Positions 1 through 36,150 are shown, counted from the first letter of the stretch. The stretch: DNA of 52,000 nucleotides from Cristatella mucedo (GCA_009760855.2 WPIO01000038.1:3620501-3672500), one strand, 5' to 3'. A program made the numbers and translations. Notes: a model not told the origin generated them from the letters alone.

Positions 1-2519
1 AAAACTTCAAAATCTGTCGATTCATATACGCACACACCTTTGCAAAAATAATGGTAAAAAGGCAGTTGATGGTGCTGTCGCCATTCCAGAACTGTCGGTG
101 GTGCTAAAACATAGCAAACGTCGACCTTTTTTGACTTCTGAAGTTGAACAAACTAGGAAAGCAAACCGTTGACCGTTTGCCTAAAAAGCTTGGAGTTGCA
201 CACTATCAAGGAAATTGATTTTCAAGAGCAGTCATTTCCACATCATTGCGCACGACCAAGTGGGCGCTATCCAGCATGCAGAAGCCTCGGTGCCGATTGT
301 GCATGTCACGTGACATGCACCGAAAACCATCGAATATAGCGAGCAAGACCCGCATTTGCATATTTGCATTGGGCATGCCCCGACTGATATTCCGGATGCA
401 CAGGCTTAACATCTGTTTGGGTTGACAATTAATTGCCTGCTCACGTGATTCATCTGCTGAGTACACTGAACGAAATTCTCTCTAAAATACTCATGTCCTT
501 CAACGTTTCTATACGAACGCCGAAACGCTCCTCGGATCTCAGGATTCCTCTGCCTGCAATGCACCTAAACTAAATACAGCAGGTAAGCTTATCCCTCCGT
601 AGCTTATCTACAATGATAATTATAGTAACGACATCTCATTAAGAAAACTAAATCCTATTCTCAGTCACTTTACAGTGCTGTGAAGGATCTATCCAGTGGG
701 ACGTTTAGAAAAGGGTGATATTTATTAAAGCCACAATGGCAATGCCTACTGTTCGTAGCGTTTTTGCGTCCTTCAGAATCGGTCACCACAACAGCACGTG
801 CATTCATTACAACTACTACTATATTCCACGTTCGACCAGTGCAAGTAGAATATAGTTGTAGTTTCCATCATCCTGCCGAGGTACGAAAATGTGGTACAGC
901 CTGGTGGATTAAAAGCAAAAGGCTTTTCTGGTAAATTTCAAGTGATTATACTAGCACGATGAATGTTTAAGCTCATGCCGAAACTTATACAGAAGCATCT
1001 GAAGCATTCCTTATCCTATCGGCTGCTCTCTAGTATCTGCCTTATTAATATCTAGTATTTCCTATCTAGGCCGGAAGTGAAATGCAGGGTCCTGCTTTGG
1101 TATTCGATGAAGGATATTACTGCAACTTAGCAGGCACAAAGAACTACATGCCTGCTCTGGCGATCGATGCCATAACATAGCTCCAATTTCCTTTTATGGT
1201 ATCTGATTACTGGTTTTCGTGTCTCTTGTGCATCGAAGGCTTATTTTCTAGTTTTTCTCTGTTTAAGTCGCAAAGAGTCGACTCGCCCAGGTTTTTAGCA
1301 ATACAAAAAATAGCTCTACGTTGGTATTTATATATTGGCCTTTTCATTTTGCAAAAATGCTGATCTATCCAATGATACTGGGATGAGAGAATGTTTTTGA
1401 GACACGTGTAGGGTAAGCAAGGGTTCTTCACGAGTCTGTTTTGAAAATGCATCTGTTGCCATTTAAAATGCACCTGTTGCCTTTTCCCCTTGTCACTGTA
1501 CGCCAGGCAAGACTTATTCGCTTTATCTACCATTTCAAGATTCTGATGTGTAGCCGGTTGCAGCACTTTTTCTGCAGCTGGAAATGCAAAGAAGGTAGAG
1601 TTTGAGTGTGCTTTCATTCATGGGCGTGCACTGCAGCAGATGACCTGTAAGTTGCTGCGACTAACTGCATCCAACCTGCACTGGTTATAGAGTATAGAAT
1701 AGTATGACACGCTGTAATTATATAATATAATATATATATAATATGACAAGCTGTAATTGGCTGCAAGCGAGCTGGAAGAAAGAGAGGAAGATTCGGAAAA
1801 AGTAAAATTTCCGACTTCCGGTTCTTGAAGTAGAGTGCAAAATGCAGCGTGAAATCTGGACGACGACTGCTACAGCAGACGAATACCCAAATCAGTGCCT
1901 GAGCCAATCAGCTGATGGGGGCGGGGCAGGCAGCTTCAGCTTCTGTGGCAGCACCAGCTTGAGTCTTGTAGCCGTGGCCTGGATGGGGAGGGGGGTTGAG
2001 GTAACTGGCACTTCCATCAAGTACTGATAGCTGACCACCAGGAAGGGCTGAGTATGTGTTCCATCTTCCGTGCTTGTAGCCGCTGGTTACAAGAATCGCC
2101 TCTTAACTCGCCAGCTTAACCCCGCTGTGCATGACTTTTCAGCCTATTGCTTCACTTTCTGTCCTGTGGACTCCGTGTCAGCCGTGCATGACTTTCCGGC
2201 AGTAGTAGCCTGCCTATAGAGTAGGTCACCGATCGCCAGAGGCTTGCAAAACACCGGCTTGTTGTTCTGCTCTGGTTTTGACCAGTGATGGTTTTGACTA
2301 TGCTATGCATGTTGACATATTGTGGGTACTAGTACTAATCATCCGATCATGCTTCTTTTGCAGCATATGTAAAGGGCCTAGAAAGAGACCCAAGCTCTCT
2401 GAGAGTGCCATGCAAATGTATTATTATTATAACTGTGGCACGTATGCCTAAATATAGCAGTCGCAGCATCCCTGCATAAATGCTCGCCATCATTTGTGTT
2501 TTTTTTTTACCACTATTAG
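1..2519. other. Non-coding flank or 5' intron of the SVOP-like gene
   Basis: I see no supportable exon here. The only recognisable item is an L2-type LINE 3' tail near 2285-2432. The stretch ends in a T-rich tract and an AG at 2518-2519, the acceptor of the first recognised transporter exon. That exon starts in mid-codon, so an upstream coding exon must exist here or left of the window. The longest open stretch, 1207-1617 on the - strand, has no recognisable domain and I do not call it a gene. Confidence 0.5.
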
Positions 2520-26113
<23,594 letters not shown>

Positions 26114-26300
26114 GTACGCTCTGCTCCCTGCTGCTGACTGGAAGGCCAACATCCTGTCGTCATCTCCCCCTCCTCCTACTCGGCTAATGTGACTGTCAAT
26201 GAAGCCTGCTGCTCGCGAGACTACCTAGTAGGCTTGATGGACCGGAAGTAGTTTGCGAGTACCGTGCACAGGCAGTGCAGCTGTGCATGGGTGCGTGCAT

Positions 26301-26316
26301 GTGTGCGTGTGTGTGC

Positions 26317-26385
<69 letters not shown>

Positions 26386-26387
26386 TG
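26301..26387. repeat. (GT)n microsatellite
   Basis: GT repeat with a few gc interruptions at the left, about 190 bp downstream of exon 12. Confidence 0.96.
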
Positions 26388-26406
26388 AATGATGAATCAA
26401 TTTCAG

Positions 26407-26493
26407 GGTCTTGGCAAACGCGGCTTCCACCAATCAACGTACGTGGTAGTTCGTTCGAGTGGCATCCTGAGAATGCCGTCTAAAATATGCTGA
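26407..26493 (+). CDS. Candidate terminal exon of the SVOP-like gene (weak)
   Basis: After aatcaatttcag a phase-0 frame runs 28 codons to TGA (GLGKRGFHQSTYVVVRSSG and on). Phase and length suit the expected short cytoplasmic tail. The polypyrimidine tract is poor, the sequence shows no family conservation I recognise, and 28 open codons occur easily by chance. Confidence 0.2.
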   Translation, partial: GLGKRGFHQSTYVVVRSSGILRMPSKIC

Positions 26494-26764
26494 AATGAAA
26501 TTTAATTATACCAGGGAGGTGCAAGCAAATACCGTTGTAATGAGCAGCACGGTTGCACAAGTGGACAGTAGTAAAAGGCCATAGGATTTCTGGAAAAGGA
26601 TTTCTGGAATTTTTATTTCTGCAAAGAAGGTATATGATATGGTGTAGAGTTTATAAGAGTATGAATAATAATGAAACACACACAGAAATATGTGTATATC
26701 CATTTTATATACGATGAAAAGGAAGCATATAAAAATCCTAGCTGATTAAACACCCTCTTTTTGT

Positions 26765-26900
26765 ATAGCGATAGAAGAGCCTTTAAGGCTATCACCACCG
26801 CTTGCAGTGGCGATAAAGAATCGCCCACCGCAGGAATCGAACCCACGACCTCGGAGTGAAAGCAACCGCTTTACCTAGTGTGCCATCACGGCTAGCTAGT
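26765..26900 (-). mobile_element. tRNA-derived SINE (family B), reverse
   Basis: On the - strand a head with cactaggtaaagcggttgct and a B box gtgggttcgattcctgcggt is followed by gcgattctttatcgccactg and gatagccttaaaggctcttc. A forward relative is at 40120-40262, with the shared end gtggcgatagccgttaaggc then tcttct. Confidence 0.78.
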
Positions 26901-26924
26901 CTTACGTGCACAATCTGAGAATGC

Positions 26925-27249
26925 ACAGGCATATAGAGGACAATTCAGTCGTATCAAAGGCTGTGAGGACCAGCTTGATTTTGGCTTCCGTTTGAATGTC
27001 ATCAAATCAGACGATGTAGGCCGGTAATAATAATAATAATAATAATGCACTTGATAAAGCGCCCTCAGAGAACTCAATCTCTCTCTAGGCGCTTTACATT
27101 TGCTGCAAAGGGAAATGCAATTGAATGGTGAGTAATATCATGCTTGATAAACAAACGACATGAATAACATGGTTAGGGGTGACATGCACAGGGTCAGCAT
27201 GCAAATGTGGTTAGTGGCAGCATGCACAGTGTCAGCATTCAAAAGCACA

Positions 27250-27255
<6 letters not shown>
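26925..27255 (-). mobile_element. Two adjacent reverse L2-type LINE 3' fragments
   Basis: At 27023-27255 a (TAA)n tail, reversed hairpin (gagaactcaatctctctcta) and reversed 3' UTR run into the next microsatellite. At 26925-27022 a further reversed C-terminal ORF piece reads SSDLMTFKRKPK on the - strand. Confidence 0.78.
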
Positions 27256-27570
<315 letters not shown>

Positions 27571-27594
27571 GAAGATAGACTGCATGACATAGAG

Positions 27595-29215
27595 CAGTGC
27601 TCGGCAAACTTTTTGGACTATTAAGCCATGTCAGGACTTCAAGTAGGTACACTAGGCCAGAAGGAACAATGTGTCCAAGGAAAGATTTTTTTTATTCACA
27701 AGTATAGTTTGCTCAATGGGAAACATGATGGTGCATGTTCTTAGAGAGGGCAACACTATCAGGTTCTAATGATGAGAAGTTCAGCAGCAGAATGTCATTA
27801 AGGTGATTGTCAGTGAGCCGAGAGTGCAGCTTTTTCTTACAAAACTTCATCTTGGAAAACAGCCGCTCGCAGGAAAAAGTGCTGCCAAACATTGCGATCG
27901 CACGCTTGGCACGGGCTAACAACATTGGAAACTGAGCCTGTGACAACTGACGGTAGAAGTAAATGAGAGCAGCGCAAGAAGTAAACTTGGACAAGAGAAC
28001 GTCCGAAGCATGTAGCTCAATCAACTCTAATTGCACATCCGAGGGGGCACCGTCATAGGGAAAGTCAAAAGGAGGAGCTGACGATTTTGCACTCCTGCGA
28101 ATGAGAGCGCACACCAGTGAAGCTCGAAGAGAATTCATTCCGAAGGTTTGACATCGCGCGCTGAAGCATTCTTCGGTATTAACCAGAGCTATATCACACA
28201 GGCCGATGTACGGAAAATGGATGTAGTCGCCCTTATACAGCTGTTTCTCCTATAGAACCAGCTTTGTTCCGAATGCCTGCACGTGGGCTTCCATGTTCAT
28301 GATGAGCACGTCACGTCCTTGCAGCTTCAGGTCAAGTTCGTTAAGGTGAGAGCTGATATCAGTGAGGAAACCGAACCGACAAAGCCAAACCTCGTCACAG
28401 AACGTTTTAAAGCCCTTGAGACCCCTCTCACAGACGAAGGAAACAATCTCGTGGAGTAAAGACGCACTTCATGACGTGCCACGACTGAGCCAGCACACTT
28501 CAGTGTGGTGGAGCAGATCGCCGTAATCAGCCTCTGTAGCTTCACAGATATGCTTGACGATGTGGTGGTTGAGCGGAAGAGCAAGCACTCACTGCGTTCA
28601 CTAGCTTCACCGCAGCAGACATTCTAGCAGACGTAACGTCTTTCACGCTTTGGCGCGCACGACGCCTCCTGGTGAATGATGCAGTGCACATTGCGTATCT
28701 CTTGCGCACTCACAGCCCAAAGAGCGGCAGTAGTCGATCAGCAGCTGCGAAAGTCCGTTGGTAGATCCGGCAGCCATGGCAGGTGCACCGCCGGAAGTTA
28801 CTGGTTTTGACCTGTCAAAGCCGGTAGAAGGGCATTGCGGACATCTCTGGTGGTTGTCACTCCCTTCATTGGGACGAGGCTGAGAAACTCCTCGACTACC
28901 ACCAGGTCTTTCGTGATGGCACGCACAAAGGTGGCCAGCTGCGCAGTGTTCTTGATATCACAGCTCTCGTCCAAGGCAATGGAGAACATCTCGAGAGTTT
29001 TGAACTTCGTGCACATCGAAGACATCAGCAGCCAAGTCCTCTACGCGGCGAGTCACAGTGCAGGCAGACCGCGGGAATTGCCTTGAAAGCGTCGTGTTGC
29101 TCGGGACAAATGACGTCGGCAGCAGCAAATATACATTCCATTGCAAAGTCTGCCTCAGTGAATCTCTCCCCCAGTCAGGTGCTTCTGTTTCATACAATCA
29201 CCCGTGATCAGTGGT
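27595..29215 (-). pseudogene. Decayed hAT transposon with GTF2IRD2/SCAND3-like transposase remains
   Basis: On the - strand, separate frames carry successive pieces of one hAT transposase. These are a FTEADFAMECIF-type block near 29160; TRRVEDLAADVFD (about 29030-29060); SIALDESCDIKNTAQLATFV and DLVVVEEFLSL (28890-28980); FLTDISSHLNELDLKLQG (about 28320-28380, frame-shifted); and the C-terminal dimerisation block FGSTFSCERLFSKMK then SRLTDNHLNDILL (27780-27900). Several frameshifts and stops separate them, so the gene is dead. The sequence cagtgctcggcaaacttttt at 27595-27614 looks like one hAT terminal repeat. I found no partner on the far side. Confidence 0.82.
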
Positions 29216-29956
29216 AAAGAAAAACCCCACGAGCCACAGCTTTCGATGCAACCGCCTTGACTTACAATTCGTCCCGTGACGGAGCTCGTAACTCAAAGTA
29301 GTTCCATGTCAAATAATTGTCCCCATAAAAATGAGTTGAAATGTCATTAATCCGTTCTGAACCCTCAAACAACACTGCGGATTTATGTGACATTTTAAAA
29401 TTAAAAAACGTACTCTTAAATAACGAATATTTCTACAAACGCAGTACGACAGAGCGTATATGCAACTAACACGCACGACCAGAGGCGCTCCGAGGGAGTT
29501 TTTCGCCCGGGGGAGAACTGAAGCCGAAGCGAAGTTTACTGGCCGGGCCTTTTTTCGGACGCGACGATTGTCTTTAGTTATGCAAGGATTTTTAAGACGA
29601 CGGTACTGTCTAAGCAAAGTACTTACTGCAGCGATTCCTGCCGTAGTCGGTCTCAACCCCGAAGGCTCGCCCGAGTCTGTCGTGGAGGGAACCGCGAGGC
29701 CCGCGCTTGACGTGACGCCCTGTCAGTCGGAGCGTCTGTCGCTGCCCTTCCCTTACGAGCCTTAGTAACCGCACGCTTTTCCTCTCTCGCCCTCTTAATT
29801 GCCTCGCTGGCACACCCATTTGCACTCGTGAACACTTACTCGCGAAAATCCGTCATGGCTAAGGACTGCCGACGCTAGCCGTTGGCAAAGCAAAGTCACA
29901 GTTCTAAAATCATGCTGCGAAACTCGAGAAGCAAAATCAAGCACAATAACAGATAA
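29216..29956. other. Unassigned intergenic sequence
   Basis: No repeat or gene is recognised. A - strand frame at 29653-29835 reads ASEAIKRAREEKRAVTKARK and on, a basic helical stretch. I cannot tie it to a family. Confidence 0.5.
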
Positions 29957-30305
<349 letters not shown>

Positions 30306-33300
30306 ATTAGGGATAAAGGTTCGTTTTCTAGTCAATCCCAAGGCTGCTATAAAAAAGCTGTAGAACGGCTGTAACTTGGCCATTTCTTGTTTGCATAATC
30401 CGCTTTGCTTGCAGACACTGCATTTATTGCAGAGCAGTTGGTAATGCAGTTGGCATTATTAAACTGCCTTATTGGGCTGCAAGTAATCACAGCTGCATTA
30501 TATCTGTAGGAAAAGCACCGTTCGTTTAAGTCAGAACTGAGGGTCACGTCAGTAGTACAACGTCCGCTTAAAGTTAGCCATCAGTATATTTTTACTGGAC
30601 AGCAGGCCTTGGTTAGCCTGCCTCTTGGACCTTCATGAAATAGGCGCTCATAGCACCTGGCTGCCTGACATCTTCAGCACCGACATCTTCAGCTCTCCAC
30701 CCCAGCATCGGCAGTGCTCCGACGATTCGGCCATGAGCATTTTGTCCTTGGGTCTAGTTGGCTTCGAGCACGAGGGCAAACGTTTTGGCTTCCATTTAGT
30801 CCACGAGGGCAGCCGATTCGGTTGTGAATAATCTTGTTATTGAGGTGCTTTGCAAGAAGCTTCAAGCTTTCTTGCTGTACCTGCATACACATTAAAGGTA
30901 CACTATCCTGCCTTGAGAAGTAACTCCTCCAACTGCTCTGATTGAAGTAACTGCTCTGATTAAAGCAGATGCAATCAATCATCCGGCTATGACATAACGA
31001 AGTGTTGATTTGAGTGTACATTTGCTTCCACATGTTACTTGCCACTCCTATGGGCTAGTGGCTATTAAGTGGTTTTTGTATACAATTACCCGACTCAGGC
31101 GGACAGTCGAGGAAATGAGTAGCAAGGAAGTAGCGGGTCAGGACGGCTGGACAGGACTTGCCAGAGTTGGAAGCTGGGAAGATGTTGTTGCGTAGGAACC
31201 GTGAAAAAGCGAGTTCTATAGTCTGGCCATTAGTCTTAGAGCATGGAATGAGAACAATTTCTCAAAGATTTGCTGAGACACCACTGTAGACACAATGTTT
31301 TGCTTGCTGTCAGCCCAAAGGCTGACAGATCGAATATTGGAGTGCACATTGTTCAGCAAGGTCGATTTAGCAAGGACTGGTCGAATTAGATTATGCGCGC
31401 TGATGCAAGCAACTTGCTTGACACGCGTGTATCAAATCTGCCCGCGACCTGGTCGCAATCGCCCTGCCCTGCGAGATAATCTGCATCAGCAGCTGATGTA
31501 GATTGCTCTTTTGCTGTGCGCTCAAAAGTCGTGCATTCAAAGTTGTATGCAAAACAGGGCGCGCTTACTGCAGTGAAAGCACGTGTTGGCTTGAACTTCT
31601 TGAATACTTTTAGGAGGTTTTCTTCACCCATTAGTCCCTAGACGTGGCAGAGCTAAATTAAAGGACGCCGTGGATGAAAGCACGAGCTTCTGCATAAAAA
31701 CACGAGCCAGAGATGGGACCACGCTGTTGCATCGGAAGTTGTTTACCTCATCCATCGAGCTACACAGGACGAACTTGGGCTGTTTTCTGCCGAGTCAAGA
31801 CCACTCCACGACGGTCCTATGTTTAGCTGATAGACCTGTCAATTCGATCACGTGAATGTGATTAGCTGTGGAACCGGTTTGAGCCTGTGCACGTACGCCT
31901 TGTGCATGCGGTTTTCTGTTTGGTCTGACGCGTCTGACCGCAGAGCTTTGGTAGCTTAGCAGGTTGGATGCTTCAGGCAGCTGCATGAGAGTTTCCGACT
32001 TGGCCAGATGCCACCGTTGCCACTGCATTGCTGTTGGACCGCTTGATCCGAAGATATGCGAGTGCTGCATACTCATGACAAAGGATGCTGCACGTTTGAA
32101 GACGGCCGCCGTCTCGGCCAGGCGGGATGCCAAGGCCGGTGCACGTCTGTCCTGCAGGGTCGAGCTGTGACATAATTCCGTTACATTGTCTGGTAGTGTG
32201 AGATGGTGATTGTGTAGCCTGTGATGTGCGCTTACTTAGCAACAATGTGATCTCGCCATCCGTCTAAGGTTTCTGTCTGTTGTGCATCTCTTTTTCTAGA
32301 AAAATCTCTGATGGGTTTTAACTTAAGCCATATTTGTTTTTTTAAATACCCGTACTTCTATTAGGCGTGCTAGTTTGATGATGAAAATGCCGGCAGACTT
32401 TGACTTGCCTTTGGCAACGCGAAGCAATAAAGGTGTCTCCACAGTAGCAGTGTATTTATTGCCCGCCACTCGTGCAGCCATCACAGAGGAAAGTAAATAA
32501 GTGCTGATCGGCTGCTTTAACAGCCTCAGTTATACAGCCAGTGAAAGACCCCGGTGCGGCTTTCACCCGACTGCAAGCTTGGATTGCCCACTGCAGGATT
32601 TGAGCCTGCGACCTGGGTCTAAAAATATGAGAACTCTGGCTGACACCGACGTTGACTCAGTACACTCGGTGCTTTTTTCTTATTTTTATTCGGTGCCATT
32701 TGCACTGACTTGGCTAGGATTAAGCCAAGGGTTGAGCTAAACCTTGACTTTGCCTGAGGCAGCCAAATGTAGGAAGCTTAAATAGTACAGTCAGACATGA
32801 GGTCACTGCCCGTGGCGCCATTTCTTTGCTTTGCTTTGCCTTCTCTATTGTTCTTCATTGTTTACTCTTCTCTTCCCGAAGTCGTCGGCCTTACTATGAC
32901 GTTAGCGATGCTCAACACGGGTGTGTGCAGCATGCCTGTGCAAGTTAATCCTACATTGGATTGGCTGGAATTTAAAAATTATGCAGCTGAATCGTCAGCT
33001 GGATTTATGAAGCCCGGGACGGGCCTGACGCGATACAGCAGCTGTGCTAGATGAAACAAGAGATATGCCTGTCATGTCCTCGGGAATGGAACTTACGACC
33101 TCCGAAATCCTAGCTGGTTGTCACACCTGCTCATTTTGATACGTGCTATGCATACTGTGCTTGTCCATGTACTTATACGTATAAACCCTTGCCCGATGGT
33201 TCATCCTGTCAGTATAGATAGCTGTTTTTACAATTAAATAAACTGAGTGGCTGCAAACGATACAGGAGTGTAGCACATTCACCCCATAATCGAGTATTGT

Positions 33301-33799
33301 CAGCTAGCATTCAATCTAGTCAGCTAGCCGGGTCGTCAGCCTATGTGTGGGAGGCTACTTAGTGCACGCCGTGGTATCCTCAGGCTGTTGCGACATCGCC
33401 AGGCCGCATCTGAAATTGGGATGATAGTGCTGCGTGCACACCTGTCGGATTGATGCTATTGATTTTCGCAGATGTAGGAGTGATGGTGCCGAACCGCGAA
33501 GCCAGGCAGAGTGAGGCATGTGGCATTCACATCCCGGGCTTAATGTGGTCGGTGCTCAAGTTTGCTCGAATAGAGAGAATAGCGAGTAGCGAGATGCACG
33601 CTAGCAACGACTACCGCGATGCATCTTGCAAGCGCTTGTGTTGTTTCGATGGACAGTCGGTGGTTAAATAGGCTAGCAATGCTGCATGGCTAGCCCGGCT
33701 TGTCCGGGCGTTCGGAGGCTGAGCAAAGCCCTCCTAAGGCATCCGAAGCCCGACAGCCTCCAGCTCCTTCCCACTAGCGATTCGTCAAACCTTTTGCAC
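30306..33799. other. Intergenic stretch, few recognisable features
   Basis: Mostly unassigned unique sequence. A diffuse repeat (31108-31270) is shared with 35895-36150 and 46895-47060. Two very old tRNA-like SINE heads in reverse (about 32560-32650 and 33060-33140) are suggested by tttgagcctgcgacctggg and gaatggaacttacgacctc. No coding region can be supported. Confidence 0.5.
31108..31270. repeat. Dispersed repeat R, copy 1
   Basis: Shares the order of motifs gaagtagcgggtcaggacgg, then gttgttgcgtaggaaccgtg, then aagcgagttctatagtctgg with copies at 35895-36150 and 46895-47060. The family is unknown; it may be an internal LINE segment. Confidence 0.55.
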
Positions 33800-33888
33800 C
33801 CCGAGATCGCAAATGTAAAGCGCCTAGAAAGAGATTAAGTTCTCTGAGGGCGCTTTATCAAGTGCATTATTATTATTATTATCGCGCC
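33800..33888 (+). mobile_element. L2-type LINE 3' tail
   Basis: Clean copy of the terminal hairpin (aaagcgcctagaaagagatt then aagttctctgagggcgcttt) plus (ATT)n, only about 80 bp long. Probably a severely 5'-truncated insertion. Confidence 0.88.
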
Positions 33889-34104
33889 ACCGTGCGATCC
33901 GTGCGGTTCTCCCCGCCATTACATTCGAACGCGTGGCTGAGCCGATATGCAGGAGGCGTACGAGTATTGGCTCAATCAATAGTAGTTGCTCAGAATTATT
34001 TCGCTCAGCAAAAACAACGGACCAAAGCCGCTCTCCGAAGTTCGGCGCCGAGGTCACCGTGCCATTAGTACGGGGCACGAGCTTGTGAAGAAATGTACGC
34101 CGGA

Positions 34105-34195
34105 AAAATGCAAACAATATAATTCATTTGTTTAGCGCCCAAAGAGGACTTACGCTCTGTTCAGGCGCGTCGCATATTCGACGGGGCAACGGAAG
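34105..34195 (-). mobile_element. tRNA-derived SINE (family A) tail, reverse
   Basis: The sequence ataattcatttgtttagcgc then ccaaagaggacttacgctct is the reversed family tail. The tRNA-like head is lost or truncated. Confidence 0.7.
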
Positions 34196-34459
34196 CCGTA
34201 TTTGCTTTAAATACCGAACCGCGAGAACACCTTTCGCGTGCAAGAAGATTCCTACAGGACCACCTCAACGCTGGGAACGGCAAGCGAACAAAATCAAGTC
34301 ACGGATTGTACACGTTTTTGAGACGATCGGCGAATCTAGGACGTGTACATTGTGCATCCTCAGCCTCTGCTCCTACCTGCTGCTCCTTCCTCTGCTGCTA
34401 TCGTCTGCGCGCTCCTCGCGACGACTGGAGATGGCGCACGCTAGCAGTATTCGTTATTG

Positions 34460-34625
34460 CACGCTCGTTTGGCCATGTGGCTAAGGTGCTCACCCCGATC
34501 GAGAACGCGTGAATTTATTTGACGACCGAGGTCGTGGGCTCGAGCCCCGTGGCGCATGGGAAGCGCCTGAACGTATTGAGATTAACTCCTTTACGGGGAC
34601 TATACGAATGAATCGTACTTTGCAT
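34460..34625 (+). mobile_element. tRNA-derived SINE (family A) with a short insertion in the head
   Basis: The head tttggccatgtggctaaggt is followed by extra sequence (about 34500-34530), then a B box ggtcgtgggctcgagcccc and the divergent tail ttgagattaactcctttacg. Confidence 0.78.
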
Positions 34626-34886
34626 TAGCTGCAGCCGTGGCTGCGACGCCGCGCTCATCCGAAGGCTCGAGGTTCAGTGTGCCCACCTTCCGCCAGGCGA
34701 CTTCTGTCGACGCAAGCTCGATGAGAAGTCCCCGTCGACATTAGACGCGCAGGCGCGCGCGACCCTCTCGCGGCGCCGAGATCCGGCTGCGGCCCCGAGA
34801 GCCATCGCTCGGTCGTTAAGTCTGCGCGACTTGCGCGTCGGACGAAGCGCAAGAGAAGCCGACCAACTTCACTGTAGCCAGTTGTT

Positions 34887-34978
34887 TATTACAAGCAAAT
34901 AATTGATTGGATGAAATTATTACAAGCAAATAATTGATTGGACGAAATTATTACAAGCAAATAATTGATTGGGCAAAA
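34887..34978. repeat. Three-copy 31-bp tandem repeat
   Basis: Units contain ttacaagcaaataattgatt; nearly identical copies with one or two substitutions. Confidence 0.92.
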
Positions 34979-35677
34979 TATCAAGTAGGGGTGACGATGC
35001 GGGATGTTGGCCGCGCAAAAGTAAAGCAGTCGGCCGATTAGATTTAGCCTCGTTCGCTTTGCGACGCATGCGAGCATCGGATGCTATCGCCGCGCTTGCC
35101 GCGTGGGCAAGTTTGGCAATTTGCCAGCACCAGCTGCACGACTCAAATGTTCGACGCAGGTCGTGAAGCGTGAGAGCACAGCACTCGGCGGGCTCCTATC
35201 CAACGCTCCGGAGCCGCCCTCGCGCGTCCGCTTTGCGGCGGCCCTTAGAAAACAGATGCATTGAAATCCGCCTGTCGAAAAGCGACTGAACCCTAGGTTA
35301 ATGAGCGCTTCCGCCATTACCGCTCAGATTGTCCGCCGAACAGACCGCAGATCGCCGAGCAGGCCGGTTTACCCAAGACGTCTCGTCTCCTGCGGCCCGC
35401 GCGCAGAGTGACGCTGCGTTAGCGCCGTCACGTACCCGCTTAGGCATGCATCTCCTGGGTTTCCGGAGATTAGAGTTTATTGCGACGGTCTGCGACGCAC
35501 TGGCGTGGCAACCGCAGCCACGCGTCCGCGTCGGACAGAGGTCACTCGTGTTTGCCTGAGCCCGCCACAGGGGATGCAGTATGTAATTAGGCCGACGATA
35601 CCTTTACGAACAGTTCATGGACCCTACGTCCACTGCAAAAGCATTCATATACATAGCTCGGTTAAAATATTAAGTAA

Positions 35678-35750
35678 GCCCGGCTAGCTCAGTCGGTAGA
35701 GCATGAGACTCTTAATCTCAGGGTCGTGGGTTCGAGCCCCACGTTGGGCG
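35678..35750 (+). tRNA. tRNA-Lys (anticodon CTT)
   Basis: A 73-nt cloverleaf without intron. The acceptor stem GCCCGGC pairs with GTTGGGC (two G-U pairs), with a G discriminator. The D arm is GCTC...GAGC. The anticodon stem TGAGA/TCTCA encloses the loop CTCTTAA with anticodon CTT at 35711-35713. The variable region is GGGTC and the T arm is GTGGG-TTCGAGC-CCCAC. Internal promoters are the A box TAGCTCAGTCGG (35685-35696) and B box GGTTCGAGCCC (35729-35739). A run of five T at 35756-35760 is the expected RNA polymerase III terminator. Unlike the SINEs nearby, all stems are intact and no LINE-like tail follows, so this looks like a genuine gene for decoding AAG codons. Confidence 0.97.
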
Positions 35751-35755
35751 CTAGG

Positions 35756-35800
35756 TTTTTGGACCATTTTTTGGACTACATTTTTTGGACAGTTGGATTC
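35756..35800 (+). terminator. Pol III terminator run after tRNA-Lys
   Basis: T5 at 35756-35760, with further T runs in the following short repeats of ttttttggac, which could serve as backup terminators. Confidence 0.75.
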
Positions 35801-35894
35801 GCATTTGTAATGTAATCTATTTCCACAAAGCTATAGCAGACAGTTTTGTATAGAGCACTCACAGCCTTCGAAGCTTGCGGTACGCATGTGGTGG

Positions 35895-36150
35895 CCAACA
35901 GACTTCGTCTCACGCAGCTAAGAGAAAGTGGGAAGCGTAGCACAGTCGGGAGAGCAGTTGAGGCACTGAGCAGTGTGGAAGTAGCAGCTCAGAACCGCTG
36001 GAAAGGACGCGCCATTGTCAGCAGCAGGAGAGCAGTTATTGTTGCGTAAGAATTGCGGAAGCGAGCTCCACTGTCTAGAAATGCAGAGCTAGAGCTTCTG
36101 TCGCCAACAGTCTTTTAAGCATTTGTCTGAATATTTGCGTACTGTCTAGC
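35895..36150. repeat. Dispersed repeat R, copy 2
   Basis: Contains gtggaagtagcagctcagaa, then gttattgttgcgtaagaatt, then gcggaagcgagctccactgt and agagcttctgtcgccaacag. It aligns by eye with copies 1 and 3. Confidence 0.6.

Noticed and set aside
1207-1617. 136-codon open frame on the - strand
   Set aside because: No recognisable domain, signal, splice context or conservation cue; A/T-rich sequence of this length gives such frames by chance.
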